A stretch of DNA of 51,370 nt, taken from Bacteroidales bacterium (GTDB taxonomy: Bacteria > Bacteroidota > Bacteroidia > Bacteroidales > WCHB1-69). Made by a program: the position numbers and the translations under genes. The notes under the pieces are model-generated. The model saw nothing but the letters and a program-made list of their open reading frames with translations, was not told where the DNA came from and searched no databases. The DNA is taken from the NCBI GenBank assembly GCA_017525505.1, contig JAFXSR010000043.1, positions 1 to 51,370 of the forward strand, read 5' to 3'. Shown piece after piece: positions 17,611-24,945 of this stretch (within the stretch, counting starts at the first letter, position 1; every line of letters starts with the position of its first letter).

Positions 17611-19107
17611 ATGAACATTAAAAACGAGAAAGTAAACGGAGACGTTCAAGAACTGACGATTGAAATTACGAAAGAAGACTATGCTGGCAAGGTGGAAACC
17701 GCGTTGAAAAAATACCGCCGCACCGCCCAAGTGCCGGGTTTCAGAGTAGGCAACGCCCCTATGCCCATGATCAAGAAGATGTATGAAAAGAGCGTCACTT
17801 ACGACGAGGTCAACAACATGATGTCACAAGAGCTGTACAAATACCTCAGCGACAACAAGATTGACATTATGCTCGAACCCATCCCCGTAGAGGACAAGTC
17901 AAAAGTGGATTTTGACAACCCCGACAATTTCGTTTTTGTATATGAATACGCGCTGCAACCGCAGTTCGACATCGATTTCAACAAGCAGGTTACCAACTTC
18001 AAGATCACCGCTTCACAAGAGGAAATCGACAACCTGGTGAACCAACTGCAGCGCAGATATGGCGAATATACTTCTCCTGAAGAAGTTGGTGAGGACGACT
18101 ATATCTCCGCCAAAATCAACGACAGTGACAGCTTTTTCTTCACCAAGGAACTGAATGAAAAAGGCCGCAAAGCATTCATCGGCAAGAAAGTCAACGACAC
18201 CGTACACGTAGCTTTGAGACAAATCTTTGAAGATGAGAAGAATGTGCTGAAAGTGCTGAAGATTGTTGACCAACAACTGGAAGAAGGCAACCAGTACGAA
18301 TACGACGTGACCATCTCCAGCATCGGTCGCATCACCCCCGCCGAACTCAACGAGGACTTCTTCAAGAAAGCTTATCCCGATGGTAACATCACCACCAAAG
18401 AGCAACTGGAGAGAAGCTGCGCGGAGCAAATCGAGAAACAGTGGAAAGACTATACCGACCGCCAATTCATGAACGACGCCATTGGCGTGCTGCTTGACAA
18501 CGTGAACATCGAATTCCCCGATGAATTCATCAAACGCTATATCCTCCTGACACAGAAAGACATGACAGCCGAAAAGCTGGAAGAAAAATATGCTGACTAT
18601 CAGAAATCTTTCAAATGGCAGCTGATTGAAAACAAACTGGTGAAGGACAACAACATCAGCGTGACCCAGGACGATGTGAAGAACTATGTTCGCAACTTCT
18701 TCATGACCAACTATTTCAGCAATTTCAAGGAAGAAGATGTGAAAGACAGACTGGACAGTTTGGTAAACGATGCCATGAAGAAGAAAGAGGACGTGAAGAA
18801 CATTTACGACCAGCTGTATGACGTGAAGATTATGGATGTGCTCCGCAACAACTTCATCATCGTGGAGAAAAGCGGCAGCTACGAAGAATTCATAGCTTTC
18901 ACCAGCGGCAAGGAAGTTGAAGCCAAACCCGCCAAGAAGAAAGCTCCCGCCAAAGCCAAGAAAGCCGAGGAGAAAGACGAAGAGGCAAGCGACGAAGCCG
19001 AGGCCAAACCCAAGAGAACCAGAGCCAAAAAGGCCGAGGCCACTGAAGGCGAGGAAAAACCAAAAGCTAAAACCACGAGAGCAAAAACCACCAAAAAAGC
19101 CGAGTAA
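17611..19107 (+). CDS. tig: Trigger factor with a long Lys/Ala/Glu tail
   Basis: A 498-residue ribosome-bound chaperone. The N-terminal ribosome-binding part carries ALKKYRRTAQVPGFRVGNAP, the Bacteroidetes form of the GFRxGxxP signature; the middle part stands where the isomerase domain would be, and the C-terminal part is helical (about 260-425). From about residue 432 a low-complexity tail of some 65 residues begins (KPAKKKAPAKAKKAEEK, later KPKRTRAKKAEATEGEEKPK), resembling histone H1-like tails and not part of the usual trigger factor fold. First gene of tig-clpP-clpX, the usual order for folding and proteolysis genes; clpP begins 3 bases after its stop. Confidence 0.93.
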   Translation: MNIKNEKVNGDVQELTIEITKEDYAGKVETALKKYRRTAQVPGFRVGNAPMPMIKKMYEKSVTYDEVNNMMSQELYKYLSDNKIDIMLEPIPVEDKSKVDFDNPDNFVFVYEYALQPQFDIDFNKQVTNFKITASQEEIDNLVNQLQRRYGEYTSPEEVGEDDYISAKINDSDSFFFTKELNEKGRKAFIGKKVNDTVHVALRQIFEDEKNVLKVLKIVDQQLEEGNQYEYDVTISSIGRITPAELNEDFFKKAYPDGNITTKEQLERSCAEQIEKQWKDYTDRQFMNDAIGVLLDNVNIEFPDEFIKRYILLTQKDMTAEKLEEKYADYQKSFKWQLIENKLVKDNNISVTQDDVKNYVRNFFMTNYFSNFKEEDVKDRLDSLVNDAMKKKEDVKNIYDQLYDVKIMDVLRNNFIIVEKSGSYEEFIAFTSGKEVEAKPAKKKAPAKAKKAEEKDEEASDEAEAKPKRTRAKKAEATEGEEKPKAKTTRAKTTKKAE

Positions 19108-19110
19108 TCC

Positions 19111-19794
19111 ATGAACGAATTTCAAAAATACGCCGTCAAACACAGAGGCATCAGCAGCCTGCGCCTCGAACAGTACTCCTCTGTTCTCAACGACTATATC
19201 ACTCCGTACATCATCGAGGAGCGCCCGATGAACATTACCCAGCTGGACGTGTTCTCCCGCTTGATGAAAGACAGAATCATCTTCCTGGGGGTTCCCATCT
19301 ATGATGACGTTGCCAATATCATACAGGCCCAGCTGCTGTTTTTGGAGTCACAAGATTCGGAACGCGACATCCAGATCTATTTGAACAGTCCTGGCGGCAG
19401 CGTTTACGCCGGTTTGGGTATCTACGACACCATGCAGTATCTGAAACCCGACATTTCCACCATCTGCACGGGCATGGCCGCTTCCATGGCCGCCGTATTG
19501 ATGTGCGCCGGTGCCAAGGGCAAACGCTTTGCCCTGCCCCACTCCCGCATCATGATTCACCAGCCGATGGGCGGCACACAGGGACAGGCCTCCGACATTG
19601 AAATCGAAGCCCGCGAGATCCAGAAACTGAAAAAAGAACTGTACGAAATCATCGCCTTCCACTCTGGCAAAGATTACGAACAGGTTTGGAAAGACAGCGA
19701 CCGCGACTACTGGATGACCGCTGCCGAAGCCAAGGAATACGGCATGATTGACGAAATTCTGAAAAACGAGAAGGGAACGAATGGCAAAAAATAG
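19111..19794 (+). CDS. clpP: ATP-dependent Clp protease proteolytic subunit
   Basis: A 227-residue serine protease subunit that forms the double-heptamer chamber. The catalytic Ser lies in GMAASMAAVLM, the His in HSRIMIHQPMGG, and the Asp is expected in the DSDRDYWMTAAEAKEYG segment. A longer N-terminus than in E. coli (about 30 residues before the first conserved strand) is usual for Bacteroidetes. The gene starts 3 bases after tig and its 3' end overlaps clpX by 14 bases, so the three genes are surely one operon. Confidence 0.96.
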   Translation: MNEFQKYAVKHRGISSLRLEQYSSVLNDYITPYIIEERPMNITQLDVFSRLMKDRIIFLGVPIYDDVANIIQAQLLFLESQDSERDIQIYLNSPGGSVYAGLGIYDTMQYLKPDISTICTGMAASMAAVLMCAGAKGKRFALPHSRIMIHQPMGGTQGQASDIEIEAREIQKLKKELYEIIAFHSGKDYEQVWKDSDRDYWMTAAEAKEYGMIDEILKNEKGTNGKK

Positions 19795-21010
19795 CAAAGG
19801 CGGAGATTACTGTAGCTTCTGCGGACAGCAAATCCCTTACAACAAAATGCTGATTCACGGCGTAAATGGCGCTATCTGCGAGAATTGCATCCAAGCCGTG
19901 AATGATGTCATACGTGACATCAAGGAAGAAGAGGGGCAAAAAAGACGTGAAGACATCAAGATCAAACTGCTGAAACCCAAAGAAATCAAGGCCAAGCTGG
20001 ACGAGTATGTCATCGGACAGGATGAGGCCAAGAAAGTGATTTCCGTGGCCGTTTACAACCACTACAAACGTATCCTGTATGACCAGCAGGATGATGTGGA
20101 TATTGAAAAATCCAACATCATCCTGGTGGGCGAGACGGGTACTGGCAAAACCCTGATTGCCAGAACTATTGCCAAGCTGCTGGACGTGCCTTTCTGCATC
20201 GCCGACGCCACCGTCTTCACCGAAGCCGGTTATGTGGGCGAGGATGTGGAAAGCATCCTGACCCGTCTGCTGCAGGCCGCCGACTACGATGTGGAGCGCG
20301 CCGAGCGCGGCATTGTCTTCATCGACGAAATTGACAAGGTGGCCCGCAAGGGTGCCGACAATCCCTCCATCACCCGCGATGTGTCTGGCGAAGGCGTACA
20401 GCAGTCATTACTGAAGCTGTTAGAGGGCTCCTTGGTGAATGTGCCCCCGCAGGGCGGCCGCAAGCATCCCGAACAGAAATTCACGGTGGTCAACACCAAA
20501 AACATCCTGTTTATCGGCAGCGGCGCCTTCAACAGCATCGACAAGATCATCGCCGAGCGCATGAACACCAACGTCATCGGCTACAACAAGAAAAAACACG
20601 ATATCGACAAGAAGAACATGATGCAGTATATCTCTGCCCACGACCTCAAGACTTTCGGACTCATCCCCGAGCTTTGCGGCAGATTTCCTGTCATTACCTA
20701 CATGAACGCCCTAGACGCCGAAGCGCTGAAACGCATTCTGATTGAGCCCAAAAACGCCCTGGTGAAACAGTACGAGCGCCTGTTCCAATTGGACGGCATC
20801 GACCTCAGCTTCGACGACGAAAGCTTGGATTACATTGTCAGCAAGGCCGTTGAGCTCAAGCTCGGCGCCCGCGGACTCCGATCCATCATCGAGAAAATCA
20901 TGACCAACGCCATGTACGAGTTTCCTTCTTCCAAACAGAAGAAGATCAGCATCACCGCTGACTATGCCAAGCAGCAGTTCGAGAGTTCCATTTTTTCATT
21001 CTTAGACTGA
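19781..21010 (+). CDS. clpX: Clp protease ATP-binding subunit ClpX
   Basis: A 409-residue AAA+ unfoldase that feeds substrates to ClpP. The N-terminal zinc finger is CSFCGQQ...CENC (Cys at about 11, 14, 33, 36). The AAA domain has Walker A GETGTGKT, Walker [10 protein letters not shown], and the pore and sensor regions ([18 protein letters not shown]). The start is set by [15 protein letters not shown] just ahead of the zinc finger, inside the clpP 3' end. The last 9 bases overlap a convergent gene. Confidence 0.96.
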   Translation: MAKNSKGGDYCSFCGQQIPYNKMLIHGVNGAICENCIQAVNDVIRDIKEEEGQKRREDIKIKLLKPKEIKAKLDEYVIGQDEAKKVISVAVYNHYKRILYDQQDDVDIEKSNIILVGETGTGKTLIARTIAKLLDVPFCIADATVFTEAGYVGEDVESILTRLLQAADYDVERAERGIVFIDEIDKVARKGADNPSITRDVSGEGVQQSLLKLLEGSLVNVPPQGGRKHPEQKFTVVNTKNILFIGSGAFNSIDKIIAERMNTNVIGYNKKKHDIDKKNMMQYISAHDLKTFGLIPELCGRFPVITYMNALDAEALKRILIEPKNALVKQYERLFQLDGIDLSFDDESLDYIVSKAVELKLGARGLRSIIEKIMTNAMYEFPSSKQKKISITADYAKQQFESSIFSFLD

Positions 21011-21406
21011 TTTTAGTTTCTTGTTCTTGAAATTCTCCATCAGTTTAATGAGCAATTCCGAATCTATCGGTTTGTCTAAAAATGCCGAGATGCCCTTGTC
21101 TATATGATGGCAGATACTTTCAGCATACTTCTTCATATTTTCCGTTATCACAACAACATACGGCAATTCCTTCAGCTGTTCAAAGATCTCAAATCCAAGC
21201 AAATCTGGTAATACAAACTCAAGGAACACCACATCCACCTTATTCTCCTTCAGATAACAGATCGCATCTGAAAGATACGAGAAGTTTTGCTCAAAATGAA
21301 TCCAGCCATAATCCTGCAAGGTACAATTAATAAACTTGTAAACCGACTCATTATCATCCACCACCACATAACGAAGAAGAACTTCATCAGTAAGTATATC
21401 TTCCAT
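21002..21406 (-). CDS. Stand-alone receiver domain with Glu at the phosphorylation site
   Basis: A 134-residue single REC domain. The acidic pair is Asp17-Asp18 in YVVVDDNES, the switch Thr88 in VVVITEN and Lys112 in FLDKP. At the place of the phosphorylated Asp stands Glu63 (VVFLEFVLPDLLG, where relatives read FLDxxMPxxxG). A Glu there can imitate the phosphorylated state or end phosphorylation control; either way signalling by normal phosphotransfer is unlikely. No output domain. It is convergent with clpX, overlapping by 9 bases, and has no kinase gene beside it. Partner unknown. Confidence 0.85.
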   Translation of the reverse strand: MEDILTDEVLLRYVVVDDNESVYKFINCTLQDYGWIHFEQNFSYLSDAICYLKENKVDVVFLEFVLPDLLGFEIFEQLKELPYVVVITENMKKYAESICHHIDKGISAFLDKPIDSELLIKLMENFKNKKLKSV

Positions 21407-21444
21407 TGTACTAATGAGTTTGATTATGTTTGAAGTTCATACAG

Positions 21445-21452
21445 CAAACTTA
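21445..21452 (-). promoter_or_regulatory. Candidate -7 box for the receiver gene
   Basis: The minus strand reads TAAGTTTG, matching TAnnTTTG, 38 bases upstream of the ATG at 21406. Confidence 0.4.
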
Positions 21453-21496
21453 CGAAAAAACACGATAGAAAAATGGTGTAATTCGATATTTTTATG

Positions 21497-21504
21497 TACA
21501 TTTG
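21497..21504 (+). promoter_or_regulatory. Candidate -7 box for the dihydrouridine synthase gene
   Basis: TACATTTG lies 24 bases before the ATG at 21529. Confidence 0.5.
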
Positions 21505-21528
21505 CATGATAGAAGCTATTTTGAATAG

Positions 21529-22491
21529 ATGAACCCCATTCAAAACATACTTGAGCAGTTTGATTTCCCTGTGTACCTGGCACCGATGGAAGAGGTTACG
21601 GACCCGCCGTTCCGCCATATCTGCAAAGAATTTGGTGCGGATATCCTGATTTCCGAGTTCATTTCATCGGATGCGCTCTCGCGGGAAGTGGAGAAGAGCA
21701 TCAAAAAAATGCACTTCGAAGAGGGCGAAAGACCCTTCGGCATACAGATTTTCGGGCATGACGAGGACTCATTGATTGCGGCGGCCAAAATCGCCGAAAG
21801 TGCGTCGCCGGATTTCATCGACATCAACTGGGGTTGCCCTGTACGCAAGGTGGTCACCAAAGGCGCTGGCTCAGCAATCCTTAAGGATATTCCCAAAATG
21901 GTACGCCTTACCAAAGCGGTAGTGGATGCGGTGAAACTGCCCGTGACAGTCAAGACCCGCCTGGGCTGGGAGGAAAGCGACAAACCCATAGTGGAGGCTG
22001 CCGAAATGCTGCAGGACGTGGGCATCAGCGCCATCACCATACACGGGCGCACACGAGCGCAAATGTACGGAGGAACTGCCGACTGGACCCTGATCGGGCA
22101 GGTGAAAAACAACCCTCGTATGACCATCCCGGTGATTGGCAACGGCGACATCAACAGTGCTGAGAAAGCGGTGGAGTACCGGCAACGTTACGGTGTGGAC
22201 GCCATCATGGTGGGACGCGCTGCCATTGGCAACCCATGGATTTTCAAGCAAATCAAAGACTATCTGCAAGGGAAAGAGACTCTCCTACCCGACTATGATG
22301 AGCGGGTGAAAGTGTGTCTGCGGCATCTTCAATTAGAAATGGAGTGGAAAGGAGAGCGCAGTGGCATCCTGGAAATGCGCAAACACTACGCCAATTATTT
22401 CAAAAGCATACCCCATTTCAAAGAGAAAAAGATACGCCTGATGAGTACGCTGAGCTATGAAGAATGTCAAAATATTCTTATAAATAGCTAA
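21529..22491 (+). CDS. dusB: tRNA-dihydrouridine synthase (DusB-like)
   Basis: A 320-residue FMN enzyme reducing uridines in tRNA to dihydrouridine. Visible signatures: VYLAPMEEVTDPPFRHICKE at the N-terminus, DINWGCPVRKVVTKGAGSA with the catalytic Cys, KLPVTVKTRLGW, ITIHGRTRAQMYGG, and IPVIGNGDI with GVDAIMVGRAAIGNPWIF for flavin phosphate binding. DusB is the closest of the three Dus types I can recall, but the exact position it modifies cannot be read from the sequence. Monocistronic; tRNA-His follows about 90 bases downstream. Confidence 0.93.
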   Translation: MNPIQNILEQFDFPVYLAPMEEVTDPPFRHICKEFGADILISEFISSDALSREVEKSIKKMHFEEGERPFGIQIFGHDEDSLIAAAKIAESASPDFIDINWGCPVRKVVTKGAGSAILKDIPKMVRLTKAVVDAVKLPVTVKTRLGWEESDKPIVEAAEMLQDVGISAITIHGRTRAQMYGGTADWTLIGQVKNNPRMTIPVIGNGDINSAEKAVEYRQRYGVDAIMVGRAAIGNPWIFKQIKDYLQGKETLLPDYDERVKVCLRHLQLEMEWKGERSGILEMRKHYANYFKSIPHFKEKKIRLMSTLSYEECQNILINS

Positions 22492-22533
22492 AAATCAACA
22501 ATATAAAAACAACTCAACGAAAAATATCAAAAA

Positions 22534-22567
22534 TTTGAGGGCTGATAGAAAATTTTTTGTATCTTTG
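22534..22567 (+). promoter_or_regulatory. Promoter of tRNA-His
   Basis: TTTG at 22534-22537, a 22-base spacer and TATCTTTG at 22560-22567, 13 bases before the tRNA. Confidence 0.6.
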
Positions 22568-22580
22568 CAGTCTCAAACAT

Positions 22581-22656
22581 GGCGATTGTAGCTCAGTTGG
22601 TTAGAGTACCGGATTGTGGTTCCGTGGGTCGTCGGTTCGAATCCGACCTGTCGCCC
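22581..22656 (+). tRNA. tRNA-His (GTG)
   Basis: Cloverleaf with D arm AGCTCAGTTGGTTAGAGT, anticodon loop TTGTGGT giving anticodon GTG, and T arm GTCGG-TTCGAAT-CCGAC. The acceptor has the extra G at -1 opposite C73 that marks histidine tRNA (GGCGATTG against CTGTCGCC). The outermost anticodon-stem pair is C against T, a weak point. Confidence 0.93.
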
Positions 22657-22678
22657 AAAGTCTTACAAAGCAATAGAG

Positions 22679-22715
22679 ATCAGCGGATGACGAAAAGTCA
22701 CCGCTGATTTTTTTT
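22679..22715 (+). terminator. Intrinsic terminator after tRNA-His
   Basis: ATCAGCGG and CCGCTGAT pair, with inner TGAC/GTCA and an AAAA-rich loop, followed by eight T. Confidence 0.85.
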
Positions 22716-22874
22716 GATTATCGTACATTATGCCTATTTTTTTGTATAATATGCATTATAAAAGATAATGGCTATGAACTTATTTCCTTCACCTCTTTAA
22801 TATCCTTTCCAAATTGTCATAATCCAAATCGATGCACCAACGTTTGGCGAGACGGTACCAGCGGAGACTTTCTT
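22716..22874. other. Intergenic stretch with a possible short decayed coding remnant
   Basis: No full gene is seen. Read on the minus strand from about 22870 to 22797, one frame stays open and gives SLRWYRLAKRWCIDLDYDN then LERILKR and a stop. It has a coding look but no start, and overlaps the end of the HD gene in another frame. It could be chance or the 3' end of a lost gene. Confidence 0.25.
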
Positions 22875-23507
22875 TTAACCGTTTTTCAGTTTTTCCCAAT
22901 ACTCGTTGAATAATTGGCGAAGTTGCGGTTCTTTGTCGATGATTTGGCGCAGGAGCTCCAGACGTTTGGCATTGGGCGAGTCGGTGAACCAGAGTTTGAG
23001 ATAGCCGCTACGGCCGTATTTTTCGCGGAGGTGCTGCACCGTCCGCTCATAGTGCCCTGCCTTGTCCAGTTCGGGATAGTGTTCCAGCCCAAATTGCACG
23101 GTACGGCGGACAATTGTCTCGGGGTCGATAAAACGGTCGGCTTCGGCCACAATACGTCCATAAAGCGTGCGAGGAGCGTGGTCCGCCGAGGCACGGTGGT
23201 CTTCCACCGCACAGGCCATCGTCTCTATCTGCTCGGGCGAGAACCAGCACAACAAATTCTGGTCGGCACGGATAATCCTTCCAGAAACAAGATGATGCTG
23301 CTCACGCCCTTCACACAAGCCTGTATCGTGGTAGGCGGCAATGACATACGCCATCTCTGCGTCCGCACCTGTTTGCTCGGCCAGTTCCAAACTCTGGCGG
23401 ATGACCATTTCCGCATGATCACGCCGGTGCGCCGCATCAAAGTTATCATATCGCGGAAGAATCTCACATTCAATATAGGTTTGTATATCTTGACGAATAA
23501 TCTTCAT
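22875..23507 (-). CDS. HD-domain phosphohydrolase
   Basis: A 210-residue protein with the HD metal-binding set: His31 (RDHAEMV), His60-Asp61 (AAYHDTGLCEG) and Asp124 (AEADRFID), with a further His pair in EQHHLVSG. The family hydrolyses phosphate esters of nucleotides, often as a phosphodiesterase or nucleotidase; the substrate here is not evident. The stop lies before an empty stretch and upstream is the remnant of a transporter gene, so it is probably transcribed alone. Confidence 0.82.
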   Translation of the reverse strand: MKIIRQDIQTYIECEILPRYDNFDAAHRRDHAEMVIRQSLELAEQTGADAEMAYVIAAYHDTGLCEGREQHHLVSGRIIRADQNLLCWFSPEQIETMACAVEDHRASADHAPRTLYGRIVAEADRFIDPETIVRRTVQFGLEHYPELDKAGHYERTVQHLREKYGRSGYLKLWFTDSPNAKRLELLRQIIDKEPQLRQLFNEYWEKLKNG

Positions 23508-23548
23508 TCAAATATATTTCTGATTAAATCCACCTTCACAATTTATTG

Positions 23549-23705
23549 CCCATAATCCGCTGCATCACAATTGCGCAAGAAGCATCACCAGTGATTGACA
23601 TAACAGTTCGTCCCATGTCGATAATACGGTCGATGCCAGCGGCACACCGGCAATCACCGCCAACACCAAAATGATGCCAATCTGGGCGGTTAAAGATATT
23701 TTTTA
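23549..23705 (-). pseudogene. Remnant of a dicarboxylate/amino acid:cation symporter
   Basis: Two frames on the minus strand each hold a recognisable piece of the C-terminal end of a DAACS (SdcS/GltT-type) symporter. One reads AQIGIILVLAVIAGVPLA; the other reads AAGIDRIIDMGRTVMSITGD followed by ASCAIVMQRIMGN and a stop. The second is close to the family signature GIDRIxDMxRTxxNxxGD. The two pieces are joined by a frameshift and most of the gene is missing upstream, where the alcohol dehydrogenase now ends at 23709. A clear degraded gene end, about 150 bases, from sequence reading alone. Confidence 0.7.
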
Positions 23706-23708
23706 ACT

Positions 23709-24872
23709 TCATAAGCTTGCAGTGATTATCTCGGCGATATCCTGCTCTGTGAGTGGTGCGTATGCTTGATCAAGGCCTTCGTTTACGGCAATATGATGCG
23801 CCATCTCGCCGACACGGCTTTCGTCAATGCCTACCTCGCGCAAATGCATCGGGATGCCGATACTCTCGAAGAACTTGTAAGTCTCTTCAATAGCTTTGTT
23901 GGCAATCTCCCACTGGTCCAAAGAAGCGTCAATGCCGAATACGTTGATGCCATATTTCACAAAGCGCGGCAGTGTGTGTTCATTCAGAATATGCTTCATC
24001 CAGCGAGGCGTAATGATAGCCAAGCCCCAACCGTGGGTGATGTCGTAATAGGCGCTCAAAGCATGCTCAATACCATGGCAAGGCCAGCCTGAAGGGCTGT
24101 TGCCAAGGGCCAAAATGCCGTTGCAGCCGTATGTGCAGGCTAGCATCATCTCGGCACGGGCGGTGTAGTCCTCGGGGTTCTCAAGGCATTTGCGTCCATT
24201 CACCATCAGGCTTCGCAACATCGATTCGCAGAAGCCGTCGTTCAGCAAGGTGGTGTCCTCGGTAAAATACTGCTCCATCACATGGTTCATCGCATCGGCG
24301 ATACCTGCGGCAGTCTGTTTCTTACTGACGGTAAATGTGTAAGTGGGGTCAAGGAAAGAGCAGACAGGATACAGAAGTCTGTCGCCATAACCGATTTTGT
24401 CGTTGGTTTCGGTACGTGAGATAACGCCGAAAGTGTCATATTCGCTGCCTGTGGCCGCCAAAGTGATAATGTCCACAATGGGCAATGCGGCTTGTGCTTT
24501 CACCTTATAGGAGATAAGATCCCACGGGTCGCCGTCATAGCAGGCACCTGCCGCAATGGCTTTCGAACAGTCCAGAACGCTGCCACCGCCTACTGCCAGA
24601 ATCACATCCACTTTGTGTTCCTTGCACAGACGAACGCCGTCGAGCACACTGGGGTCGTATTTTGGATTAGGTTGAATGTCTGAAAGTTCCACAATCTTGT
24701 AGCCTTTCAGCAGTTCATGTACTTTCTGGTATAGACCGATTTTCTTGATACTGCCGCCACCGTAAGTCAATAATATTTTCTTCCCAAACTGTGACATCAC
24801 ACCAGGAAGTTTTTCTATCACGCCTTTGCCAAAGATAAGGCGTGTTGGGGTTTGATAATCAAAGTTTTGCAT
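23709..24872 (-). CDS. Iron-containing alcohol dehydrogenase (YqhD/BDH type)
   Basis: A 387-residue NAD(P)H-dependent enzyme interconverting aldehydes and alcohols. The GGGS cofactor motif is at about residues 95-98 (AVGGGSVLDCSKAI). The four metal ligands of the YqhD set are present: Asp and His in DAMNHVMEQYF (about 194 and 198), His in GIEHALSAYY (about 267) and His in DITHGWGLAI (about 281). Broad-range aldehyde reduction is usual in the family. It follows NRPS 1 by 73 bases on the same strand, and NRPS 1 ends in a reductase that would release an aldehyde, so it may reduce that product to an alcohol or detoxify it. That link is inference. Confidence 0.9.
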   Translation of the reverse strand: MQNFDYQTPTRLIFGKGVIEKLPGVMSQFGKKILLTYGGGSIKKIGLYQKVHELLKGYKIVELSDIQPNPKYDPSVLDGVRLCKEHKVDVILAVGGGSVLDCSKAIAAGACYDGDPWDLISYKVKAQAALPIVDIITLAATGSEYDTFGVISRTETNDKIGYGDRLLYPVCSFLDPTYTFTVSKKQTAAGIADAMNHVMEQYFTEDTTLLNDGFCESMLRSLMVNGRKCLENPEDYTARAEMMLACTYGCNGILALGNSPSGWPCHGIEHALSAYYDITHGWGLAIITPRWMKHILNEHTLPRFVKYGINVFGIDASLDQWEIANKAIEETYKFFESIGIPMHLREVGIDESRVGEMAHHIAVNEGLDQAYAPLTEQDIAEIITASL

Positions 24873-24945
24873 ACTACATAAGTTAATAAATTTCTTACCT
24901 GTTGATTCTTTAACGCATCATTATTTTTCAAGAATGAAGAAGTAT

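Noticed and set aside
22797..22870. Separate small gene after the HD-domain gene
   Set aside because: The frame has no start codon and overlaps the HD gene; kept only as a low-confidence remnant.
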